64,000 bases of DNA from contig NC_134160.1 of assembly GCF_033958435.1 (NCBI RefSeq), positions 8,543,001 through 8,607,000 of the forward strand. The letters are read 5' to 3'. The DNA comes from Carettochelys insculpta (Eukaryota > Chordata > Testudines > Carettochelyidae). This document shows positions 15,730 through 25,239 of the stretch, piece by piece. Every line of letters begins with the position of its first letter. Position 1 is the first letter of the stretch. Under the pieces are notes generated by a model that did no database searches, was not told where the DNA came from, and saw only the letters and a list, made by a program, of their open reading frames with translations. Both the position numbers and the translations under genes were made by a program.

Positions 15730-16150
15730 TGTGATGGGGTTTTGGGGTCCCCATGCACTGCACCCCGTCTGCAGGCAGGAGTGACTTTTCCTGAGCAGGT
15801 AGAACAGGAGGTTTATTAGGCGACAGAGGCCCAGTTTTTTACAGAAGCGTCAGTGCAGCAGTCAGAGACAGTTATTCCAACCCGTCCTAGGGAGAGGAGC
15901 CCGAGGGGTGCCCCTCTGGGGTGTAGCTTCCCCCTTCGCCAGGCTGGCTGCCTTCCAGCTCCCTTTCCCCTCCAGCTTCTAACTGCCGTGCCCAGAATTA
16001 AACCCAGCTTGGCTCCTCCCTGCTCTTTGCTCAGGGCAGAGGTGTTACCTGCCAGCCTAGGTTATAGCCCCAGGGTCATCCTTAGCCGCTGGGAGCTGCT
16101 CTGCTTGTCTCACACACATCCACTCTCCCCACTCCAGCACACTGCTCACT
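15730..16150 (-). mobile_element. Solo LTR related to the Gypsy-type element at 20187-23633
   Basis: It begins TGTGATGGGG and shares CACCCCGTCTGCAGGCAGGA, the GTTTATTAG segment (AATAAA on the minus strand) and the GAGAGGAGCCCGAGGGG region with the LTR pair further right. It is clearly more diverged than those two are from each other. No internal sequence flanks it, so it is read as a solo LTR. Confidence 0.65.
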
Positions 16151-16453
16151 AACCTAGCTTGCACATCACTGAACAGGACCCCATGTAAACATGGTAATTT
16201 GCATTACTCAGTGGAGATGCCATTCGCCTCAAGGGTGGAACATAAATAATGCTGCATTCTAATACCAAATGCATATGGATATGTTGTGCCGGGCTGCTTG
16301 CTCGGGTACACTGCTGTAAGTCCAGAACCCTTTAAGTCCCCGCTATGCTATGTCTGACTATCACAAATCCGATTATGATTCATGCCGGAGGCAGTCAAGA
16401 TTGTGTCAAATCCCCCACCAATACAGTCCCTTTTTAGCATCCTAGTGCTAGAG

Positions 16454-16785
16454 CAGAAGTCAGCAACCCCCGGCATGGGCGCCAAGAGTTGCGGGCAAGC
16501 CGATTTGCATTGGCACATGAGGTGGGAGCTCAGCCCCGCCCCTCCTCCCCCAGGCAGCCAGGAGCTTGCTCAAAGCCAGGCCACCCATGGATTAACAAAA
16601 GACCAGCTAATGCTACCAACCACCATCTAAATGGTAAAGCTCTGCCTCTTCATTTATTTATTAATGAAGCTGTTGTAAGCAGGACTATTAGTGACTGTAT
16701 AAAGCAGCACTGGCACTTGGACCATACACAGGAAGTCAAAAGGTTAAATTTCAGCACTCCGCCTTGGAAAGGTTGCTTACCCCTG
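16454..16785. mobile_element. hAT MITE (CAGCAACC-type ends)
   Basis: It starts CAGAAGTCAGCAACCCCCGG and ends GGTTGCTTACCCCTG, forming imperfect terminal inverted repeats. The 8-bp flanks TGCTAGAG and GGCTTGAG match at 6 of 8 positions, fitting the hAT superfamily. No transposase frame is present. Confidence 0.6.
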
Positions 16786-17419
16786 GGCTTGAGGCGGTCA
16801 CTGACATTCAGAACCTTGCAAGGTCTGGTTGTGTCCACAGCACGTGTGTCTGACCCAACTGTAAAATCACCAGTCTGTATTTGCACTTCCAGCATTGCTA
16901 GCGCTGGTGGTCCCACGGCAATAGCCTTCCCAAAAATCTTCATGGTGGATGAGGACCTGTGATGCTGCAGAGGCAATGTACTGAGCTCCAAAAAGGGCAA
17001 GACAGAAAAATTCCCAAGGAAGGAAAAAAAAAAAGGGGAAACGTCTGGATGATGGAAAGGGAAGTGAAAGTCACATGGCAGCAAAAAAGTACAGCAGAGT
17101 CACAACCGACCAAGCTGCAGTTTATTAGAAATAATTTGGCTGCACATACCAGGTCCCATCATGCGTCGGGACACTGTTGTGCTAGAGACACAGATCTTTA
17201 AGTCTGTGCCCTTGGCATCCAGTGCAGCACTGGGGCTATATCTAGGGATACCATTTAAAGCTGGGGTGGAAAGCTGCTGCCCTAACACAATGGGGTCTTG
17301 CTCTGGGTTTCCCGGGGGCTACGTTAATACAAATAAATAATGGTAATAATCTTGGACCCAGAAAGGCCACCTAAAGCCAATTCTTATGCAGACAATGGGC
17401 ATCAGGAAACTGTGCCAGC
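16786..17419. other. No gene or recognised repeat
   Basis: An A-rich tract lies near 17023-17036. ORFs on both strands here (for example 16489-16962 and 16650-17084) cover each other and the MITE, and have no recognisable domain. Confidence 0.4.
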
Positions 17420-17592
17420 CAGTGCTCCCTGTAAACTAAGCACTTGGGCAGCCACCCAGGAGAGATTCAAGTGCTGCCCAGCTGATTAACAGAGCACCCA
17501 GCATGTGTTCCTATGGGTGGTGTGCATCCACACGTCTCAGTGCACATAAAATTTATTCTGTCCATGGATGGAAAAACTTAGAGGGAACTCTG
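17420..17592 (+). mobile_element. Short hAT MITE (ATGGATGGAAAAA family), copy 1
   Basis: It runs from CAGTGCTCCCTGTAA through CACCCAGGAGAGATTCA and GTGCACATAAAATTTATT to GATGGAAAAACTTAGAGGGA, with short inverted ends. The 8-bp flanks match at only 5 of 8. It is one of six copies in the window. Confidence 0.7.
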
Positions 17593-19298
17593 GTTCTGGC
17601 ACAGGTGCCTTGGCTGCTATTCCCCAGAAGTGTATCCACTACCAGCACACTCTGTCAGCATCTCCAGTAGCCTGGCATCGCATGAGATGTAGTAAGTCCA
17701 GCAGGATTGAACTGGGTCATTAGTCAGGGGACCCTCAGGGAACACCAAGGATTCTTGCTGGTCATTCAGGAGCTAGGGCTCTCCCCTGTGACTCTGCATT
17801 GATCCAGCACCCTGGCGGTTTGGGGGAGATGCCATTGTTCAGCTGTGATGATAAAGTGCATTGACATATCGCCTTTCATCAGAAGATCTCCCATAGCCAT
17901 ACGCAGGTACTCCAGGTTTGTTACCCTCCTCTGTCAGACTGGGGAACAGACACTTAGAAAACTGCAGGGATTTACCTTGAATTGGAGAACAAGTTACAGG
18001 CAGCTGCCATGCTCCCGATTGCCAGTCCCCAGCGCCAATCACTAGACAATCCTGCTAAATTCTGTCCATAATGGGAGGGCTACGGCAAGATCCTCGAGGT
18101 GGATCTCAAGATGGATCTCAAGAACGGGTGAGCGGCGGGGCCAGCCAGGGAGGGCTGCGCGGAGGGTCCGGCGGGCGAGGTCTGCTAACTTGTGGCCTTG
18201 TTTCACCCCAGAGGTGGCTACACCCAGGGTTCTGGCCAGTGATTCTGCTAAACTGAGCGCAGAGGTGTATGGAAGAACCCCTGTGGGCAGCGTGATGTTT
18301 GTAAAACCCTTTGGGATGAAAGGTCCTCTTGGCTAGATTATCAATGTGCAGTAATAGAATACATTGTCCTTCATTCACTGTAACCTCGCCGAGCTGACAG
18401 GACAGGCGGAGAGAATGTGGCAGGTCTAAGGAAAGAACCGCTAGTGAGATACCTTGCCACAGTGTCTATTAATGACTCCCCCTCTTCAACATCACAGGGC
18501 AGGATTGCATCGTTGCACACGGTCTGCTCCCTATAGAGGCATTCATTTCACGTTCATCCTGACCAGACTGTGAACTCTGAGCCACACATGCATGGAGAGC
18601 ACATAACTACCAGTGCTATCCTCTAACTCACTAGACAACCATCAGTGCCCATGACCAAGATTTTGAGATGCACCTAGTGCTCTTGGGTGGCTTACGTTTT
18701 GGGTTCCTAGTGTCATACCTGAAAAGGGAGCTTGAATTTCACTAAAGCACCCAGCTTCAGAAAAATCATGCTCCTTTGAGGTGTTCCAAATGGGTCACTC
18801 CACAACAGAGGCTTCTGAAATCACTAGTTACTCTTGAAAAATCTTGGCTAGGGTTTGCGGTAACCTACTGCAGTTATTAGTATTGAACAGGAAGTTCAAA
18901 TAACTCACCATGTTCTAGTTTAATATGACATCTCAGACAGATGTTGTGGCCTCTTCCTTGTGGTATCTGTACAGCACAGAACCAACAAAACCAGCTATGC
19001 AACCATGTGTGAATACACCAGTCCTTTAGCTAGTCTGTGGATATCTGGACACTTGCAGGTCAGAATCACTAGAAACGATCCAAAGAAATCTCAGTCAGTT
19101 TCCAAAGCAACTTCTGATTGGGTCAGCCAAAAGTCACACAGCCCCAGACATACCAGCAGGGCTAAAAATAAGGAAACAAAATCCATACCTTGCTCCTGCA
19201 TATCAAAGACATTTATATGATATTGCATATTATGCAGCTGAGTTTCCTGCATTTGGGGAAATCAAAGTTAACCAAAATTCTGTCCACAACATCCTAAC
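17593..19298. other. No gene or recognised repeat
   Basis: Unique-looking sequence of mixed composition. A short tandem duplication of GATCTCAAGATGGATCTCAA type lies near 18102-18122. No exon was supported. Confidence 0.4.
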
Positions 19299-19313
19299 CT
19301 AGAGGTCTGAGAG

Positions 19314-19511
19314 AACAAACCTGCAGTCATGTAGCACTTTAACACAATAATTTACTATGTGATGAGCTTTTGTGGGACAGATCTGCCACTGAAGTGGGTC
19401 TGTCCCACAAAAGCTCATCACCTAATAAATTATTTTGTTCGTTTTTAAAGTGCTACATGACTGCTAGTTTGTTTTGTTAGAATATAGACTAAGATGACTA
19501 CCTCTCTGTTA
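19314..19511. mobile_element. Palindromic Penelope-like (inverted dimer) insertion
   Basis: The arms read GTCATGTAGCACTTTAA ... GGGACAGATCTGCCACTGAA and the inverse AAGTGGGTCTGTCCCACAA ... AAAGTGCTACATGACTGC. The right end carries the ACTACCTCTCTGTTACT head. It is flanked by CTAGAKGTCTGAGAK (19299-19313 and 19512-19526), a 13-of-15 target-site duplication. Confidence 0.75.
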
Positions 19512-19758
19512 CTAGATGTCTGAGATTTAGAGTAGAGAAGAGACAGGAAAGAAGTGTCTTAAAATACAAGTACTTTCAAGTTACCTAGAATCTTCACCTG
19601 GGTAAATCAGCTATCAAAAGGGGACATTATCATCCCTGATCTGGGAGAAGAATGCCTCTCGGAAAGGTCAAGAGTGGGTAGCAGGAGAATGTCAACAAGT
19701 CCAGCTTTCCTGCTAATCCTCAAAATGCCCCAATAGTCAGAAACAGTCATTTTCTAAG

Positions 19759-20035
19759 CCACAGAGTCATATGACTAGAATGGGAAAGGACCTCGAGAGG
19801 TTATCAGATCCAGTCCCCTGCCCTCAGGGCAGGATCAAACACCTTCGAGACTACCCCTGAGAGATGTCTGTCTAACCTGCTCTTAAATATCTCCAATGAC
19901 CGAGATTCTACAACCTCCCGAGGCAATTTATTCCAGTGTTTAACCACCCTGACAGTTAGGAAGTTTTTCATAATATCCAACCTAATCCTCCCTGAATGCC
20001 ATGTGCAAGCTAAAATTACAGCTCTGCGAAATTCA
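19759..20035 (-). repeat. CR1 LINE 3' end
   Basis: The plus strand shows the reverse complement of a CR1 3' end: GGAAAGGACCTCGAGAGGTT, AATATCTCCAATGACCGAGA, GGCAATTTATTCCAGTGTTT, ACCACCCTGACAGTTAGGAA. On the minus strand a remnant of the ORF2 C-terminus reads [20 protein letters not shown]. It is 5' truncated and closely related to 48069-48650. Confidence 0.85.
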
Positions 20036-20186
20036 ATCATTTTGGATTCCTAAGAAGGAAGGCAACATGGACCATGAGTATAAGCACAGAAAGCAGAGGT
20101 GGAAAAAGTACCCAAAAAAGTTACTTAGATAAAAGCACAGCTGCTTAGTGGTGGGAGGAAAAGGGGAGGTGTACTTAAGTACGAAT

Positions 20187-20582
20187 TGTGATGGGGTTCA
20201 GGGGTCCCCCAGCTCTGCACCCCGTCTGCAGGCAGGAGTGACTGTCACTCAGCGGAACAGCAGGTTTATTAGCCAACAGGGCACAGCGTCGTACAGAAGA
20301 GTCAGTACAGCAGGCAGAGACAGCCAGTCCAATCCATGTTGGGGAGAGGAGGCCCCGAGGGGCCCCCAGAGCTGGGGCCTTGGCCCCTCCTTTGTCTCTC
20401 TCTCTCCCAGCCCAGACTAACTGCTTTCCAACTTCCAGTTCCAATTCAAACCCCTCAGGCTCCACCTCCTCCTTTGTCTGCAATACAAAGGTGTCACCTG
20501 GTCACCAAGGTTACCCTCAGCAGCAGCCCCACACCCTCTGCGAGCCATTCACCATACACACGGTATCCCCCACTCCATCACA
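20187..20582 (-). repeat. 3' LTR of the Gypsy-type element
   Basis: It starts TGTGATGGGG and ends CCATCACA in plus orientation, giving TG...CA ends on both strands. It shares long near-identical blocks with 23241-23633, including the CAGGGCACAGCGTCGTACAG region. Confidence 0.8.
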
Positions 20583-20619
20583 TCTCTCCCGCTTTCCAGA
20601 CCAAACAGAGCGGGATCAC

Positions 20620-20847
20620 TCAGCAGGTGACCTGGGGAGGTGTGGGGCCCTCCCCGTGTGATAGGGCATCGGCTGTACCCTCGGTGCTCCCCTCAATGTG
20701 TACCACCTCCATGTCACAAGCCTGCAGGGGGACGCTCCACAACAGGAGCTTGGTCTTGGCCCCTTTCATGTCATGCAGCCAGGCAAGTCCCTTTAGTTCC
20801 CTCAGGTTGGCTGGTCCCCCTGGTTCGGTCTCCAGTCCATTGGCCAT
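20620..20847 (-). pseudogene. Remnant of Gypsy RNase H (C-terminal end)
   Basis: The frame LLLWSVPLQACDMEVVHIEG followed by STEGTADALSHGE resembles the end of the Ty3/Gypsy RNase H domain, where a ...ADALSR motif is typical. Most of pol is deleted between this piece and the gag-like frame. The Arg of ADALSR has become His. Confidence 0.55.
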
Positions 20848-21492
20848 ATTCTCAAGTCAGGCAGGCAGAGCCCATACAGATGCTGCAGAACCAACAGATA
20901 AACAGTTCTTCTCTTCTGCCCTGTCTGTCCACCAGCCCATACAGCTGCTCCAGCAAATGTTTAGAATTCAGTTGCAGTCCCATAAAGGAAGGTACAAATG
21001 CTTTCTACTCTTGGCATTTAGCCATACCACCAAAATGGCTGTGTGCCTCAGTTTCCCCTTCATGCCACACAACAGGTTTGGAATGTTCCTCTTCATGTGA
21101 GAGGTTGCAAGATTAGTAACAGAGAATGGCGACATTTCAGAATGACAAACTCCTTCAACGTACAATTAATGCTTATACATCAATGTCATCATGTTACATG
21201 GTTCTTTCCAAACAATCAGTACATGGTACAATTCTACAGCTTTCGACAGCAGCATCCATTGGTTACAGCAGTTAGCATGAGTAACCAGAACAAACCCACT
21301 GCAACTGTGCATTTCTCTTAGGTATACCACAACTTTTGTGTAACCTCCTTGAGAATCTGGTATTTTGGGCCAAATGGCTGAGGCCTTTCCTTTGCAAAAC
21401 CAAGTTCTAATCTTCCCCTTGCCCTTGGGGTGGAAATCTGATCTCTCTGGGTGTGACTGCCCTTCTAACAAGAGCTGGGCCAGTGTTGATCC

Positions 21493-22152
21493 TCAGGAAG
21501 ACAGCCCCCTCCCAGCCAGTCTGGAAATTTGCAAACCAAACTGTTTTCTGAAAGTTGCTTTGTGAGTTCCAGACTCAGAATCCACATGAAGGAATCCCTG
21601 TTTATCCCTTACTGGCCCACCAGGCGGATTCCCACGTAATCCCCTTCCAGGTAGGCAGCTAGTACTATTAGCCAAAAGGCTAGGATTAGCTTCCTCCCTT
21701 CTGCTACCAGCTTCTTTATTTTCATCAGGCAGCAGAACTCCATTGCCAGTCTGCTCTTCCTGTGTCCTGGCTAGAGGATGACTCTGGTCAGACAGAGTCC
21801 TCTCACCCCCTCCCAGTAACACCTCAGCATCAGGCAAAGAGCAAGTACCAGAATCATCTAGTCTCTGGGATTCCCTGATGATACTAACTGGATCAGACCA
21901 AGTTAAAGCATCATCCTCCCTGACAGACACAGAGGTAGGCCCACTTCCCATCTGGGCTTCAGCTGCACTCAGATCCAGCTCTGGGATCTTGGCACCATCA
22001 CGAGCCCCCACAGGCTCGGACAAAGAATTCACTTCGCTAGAAGCAGAAGCACCCTTTCTTGCAAGAAGGACCAGCGTCCTTATCAGGGATGCCACTGCCC
22101 ATCCCAGAGACATTCCCTCTGTTCCAGCTCCCATGGCTGGATTCAGAGTCAC
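21493..22152 (-). pseudogene. Gag-like open frame inside the Gypsy-type element
   Basis: This open frame of about 219 codons is rich in Ser, Gly, Glu and Pro. It has no zinc knuckle or other catalytic motif that I can see. Its position between the LTRs and upstream of the RNase H scrap fits a gag or gag-pol spacer region. The remainder of gag to the right (22290-23215) is open only in pieces. The product is not expected to be functional. Confidence 0.45.
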
Positions 22153-23240
22153 ACCTGGAATGCTCTTTCCTGGTGGTTCCCTCTCCAGCCACCCCAGGCT
22201 GGGGAATCTTCTTCAGACAATGGACTAGTTTCTTCAGTGGCATCTTTTTCAAATGCAGGCTCTGCTCTCTCCCCAGATATGCTGCTGCTGTTCAACACAG
22301 ACAGACGATCAGAGACACTCTCCTTTGTCCCAGCACCCCTGGCTGGTCTCGACACAGGCCCAGAAGGTGAGGCAGCTTCTCACAGGCAACTTGCCATTCC
22401 CAGTGGACAAGCTGCTTCCCTGAACAGACACACAGGCACCCTCCCTGTGCCCAGGCCTGGAAAGTCTTTGCGGATCTGTCTTGGCCACTTGTAGATGATG
22501 GGTTGGAATCGCTCCTTCCTTCCTTGAGCAATGGCAGGCCACCCGGTTCAGAGCTCTGTGCAGTCCAGGGTTCCCTGGCCCGATCTGGGCTTACCCCTGC
22601 AGGAGTTTCCTTAATCCTCAGCTCTGCCATTGTACATCCACGCTGCCTCGTCCAGCTCATTTAATCTTGATTCAATTTCCAGGCGTTGCTGCTTCACAGC
22701 AGAGTTGCTGAGTGTAGTTGCAGGCTCTCAGGCTGATGCCCGCTGCACCCCATGATTCCCGGAAGAATCTCTTCAGTGTACTAGACTCCTTGCAGATCAC
22801 AGGCTCCCTGGGGTTAGGCCATAGGCCCCTCCACCCTCTGGGACTGACTCCAACAGACTCCCAGAGGAACCCCTTCTTTGAGGGGGGCACCCGCTCTCAA
22901 GGACCTCGACCACAGTCTTTTGGGAAGAACTCATTCAGTGTGTCAGCCTCCTCGCAGGTCACTTGTTTCCAGTGGTTGGGCCCACGGCCTCTCTGACTTC
23001 TGGGACCAATTCCAATGGATGCCCAGGAGTAACCCCTGCTTGGGTGTGACACCCCCTCTTGAGGGCCACAACCACAGTTGCTCGGGTTCAGGCGCAGGCC
23101 CCTCCGCCTTGGGAAACTGTACCTCACTGCCTGTCAGCACACCTGGGTCTCACTGGCCCCCCTTCTTCCTCCTGCGCCCCAGTCACTTACTGCTGGCTGC
23201 TCCATCTTCAGGGTGTGGTACATCCCACCTCTGACAATAG

Positions 23241-23633
23241 TGTGATGGGGTTCAGGGGTCCCCCAGCTCTGCACCCTGTCCACAGGCAGGAGTAACTCAC
23301 TCAGCAGGAAAACAGCCAGTTTATTAGCCAACAGGGCACAGCGTCGTACAGAAGAGTCACTACAGCAGGCAGAGACAGCCAGTCCAATCCATACTGGGGA
23401 GAGGAGGCCCCAAGGGGCCCCCAGAGCTGGGGCCTTGGCCCCTCCTTTGTCTCTCTCTCTCCCAGCCCAGACTAACTGCTTTCCAACTCCCAGTTCCAAT
23501 TCAAACCCCTCAGGCTCCACCTCCTCCTTTGTCTGCAGTACAAAGTTGTCACCTGGTCACCAAGGTTACCCTCAGCCACACCTTCTGTGAGCCAAGCCAC
23601 TCACATACACACACATATCCCCCACTTCACACA
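23241..23633 (-). repeat. 5' LTR of the Gypsy-type element
   Basis: It is the near-identical partner of 20187-20582, with one small deletion in the GTCTGCAGGCAGGAGTGACT region and other point differences. The minus-strand element starts here, and the presumed primer-binding site is immediately to its left. Confidence 0.8.
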
Positions 23634-23985
23634 AGTCACCAGTGTCCCTCTGGAAAACTACTTGAGGGAAAGCACGCACTCACACACCACATCTTGATTG
23701 TACTCAAGTATCCAGAAGTGAAAAGCAGTTGCATTTCTACTCAAGTAACCTTTCGGGCACTTTTCCCACCTCTGAGTTTTGCTTTACTTGGGGCATTTAG
23801 ACAAAACAAGAGTTGAACACCAATACTTTTGAATATTTTGAATTTAAGTTTGGTTAGTCTCATTGCAGCGAACGGGATTCAAGCAAGAATTTAAAGTTAA
23901 GCACATATATCAGTGCTTTTCTCAATGGGGATGGACATATGCATGTGCTTAAATGCTTTCCCAAATCAAAGCCTGGCTACTCAGC

Positions 23986-24126
23986 CAGCATTCCCTGTAA
24001 ACTGAGCACTTGGGTGGCCACCCAGGAGAGATTCAGGGGCCGCCTAGCTGCTTAGAGCGCCCACATGCCTTGGTGCACATAAAATTTATTCCATGCTATG
24101 GATGGAAAAAAATAGAGGGAACACTG
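23986..24126 (+). mobile_element. Short hAT MITE (ATGGATGGAAAAA family), copy 2
   Basis: It runs from CAGCATTCCCTGTAAACTGA to TAGAGGGAACACTG. It is flanked by TACTCAGC and TCCTCAGC, an 8-bp duplication matching at 7 of 8 positions, as expected for hAT. Confidence 0.8.
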
Positions 24127-25239
24127 TCCTCAGCCCTTCTCTTGGCTGCCGCAAATATTCACAAGCCTTTCAGTCTAGTGCAGCCCAGCCTTGGATCCAT
24201 AATAAAGCTTTTCACCACTGGGTGACTGAAGCTAGAGCTAGCTAGGTGGAGACCTCCAATCCCCGCCCACCACACAGAGCAAGCTCACTAACTGGCCCAA
24301 ATCTGGTTAGAGAATTGCTCTGTTTCTGTCGAGCTGTGAAGAGGACGTTAACAGATAAGGCCTCAGTAGCTGATTTTCAAGTCTGTGTACCACAGTTCCT
24401 AGGCTAAGCAGGGTCAGTAAAAGTTGTGCATTTCAGCTGTGACATCTCTTTACATCAGCTTTGAACATTAACACAGAGAGGTACAGTCAATTGCTGTAGT
24501 GTGGGAGGCATAAGCTCAGCCAATGGGCCCTGCCCCAAACAGAGGTCAGTGCAGAGCGAGCAACAGATCATTTCTATACCAGCCGTAGAGCAGTTTCCCT
24601 ACCCTGATGCTGAGCACGGCATTAGAAGCCTGTGGATAACCAGGCACCTCTTGCCCTGTGAATTCTGCAAGATCAGTTTCTACCGCAAGGCTACTGCTGT
24701 ATAATCTTGACCCCCTGGATGTGCTGGAATGATCTGCCCTAGAGAAACAGAAGGGGCGACTGTAAGGATATCGCCACTTTTGCCAGGTCCCTTCGAAAGG
24801 TAACCCGATATCTGCTTTACATCTGCGGGTATGTGCTTTGCAGGAAGGGATGTGGATGTCCATGGATGATTTTTACAAATGCAGATACCAATTTTGTATC
24901 TGTGCAGGGCTCTATGAATCAGCCTGACCCTCCCCACATTCAAGCCACCCCCATGTCCACGATTTTATGGCAAAAGGCCCCCATATGTATTCCGTTCTGC
25001 TCCCATCCCCTTTCCTTCTGTGTTGGCTTCCACTTGATCAGTCCTCTGTTGTTGGCAGAGTGTGGTTTCCGTTAACATGATTATATTGTTTTGGTGCTTT
25101 GAACTGTTGTGCAGAACCCTACACACCTCAGTGAGGCTGGAGCAGAGTGTGTGGGTATGAAAGGGGTGCTGTATAAATAGCAATCAGTTTATTGTTGGTA
25201 TATGTGGTTTGTCACATTACCCAGCCTAGGAACACTAAT
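24127..25239. other. Mostly unannotated; one MITE fragment
   Basis: Around 24780-24911 there is GGATGTGGATGTCCATGG and ACAAATGCAGATACCAATTT, related to the MITE at 41105-41345. The rest shows no gene or known repeat. ORFs here have no domain features. Confidence 0.4.

Larger units (their letters stand above)
20187..23633 (-). mobile_element. Internally deleted Gypsy-type LTR retrotransposon
   Basis: Two direct repeats of about 390 bp (20187-20582 and 23241-23633) are highly similar and enclose about 2.66 kb. The orientation is minus. A polypurine tract on the minus strand (TCTCTCCCGCTTTCC on plus) abuts the left LTR. On the other side TTGTCAGAGGTGGGATG resembles a tRNA-Leu primer-binding site. 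AATAAA within the LTR also lies on the minus strand. The right LTR is therefore the 5' LTR. Internal sequence is mostly a gag-like open frame plus a scrap of RNase H ending (EVVHIEGSTEGTADALSHGE). Protease, reverse transcriptase and integrase are missing. Target-site duplication is not resolved. Confidence 0.8.
20094..23774. mobile_element. hAT-like MITE split by an LTR retrotransposon
   Basis: The left end, CAGAGGTGGAAAAAGTACCC, and the right end, GGGCACTTTTCCCACCTCTG, are inverted complements. Both continue inward into ACTTAAGTA or ACTCAAGTA text. About 90 bp (left) and 140 bp (right) of MITE flank a Gypsy-type insertion. The 8-bp flanks do not match convincingly, so the copy is old or its ends are damaged. 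Confidence 0.65.

Noticed and set aside
20187..23633. Segmental duplication of host DNA
   Set aside because: The two roughly 390 bp direct repeats have TG...CA ends, a polypurine tract, a primer-binding-like site, AATAAA and a gag-like interior, which together indicate LTRs.
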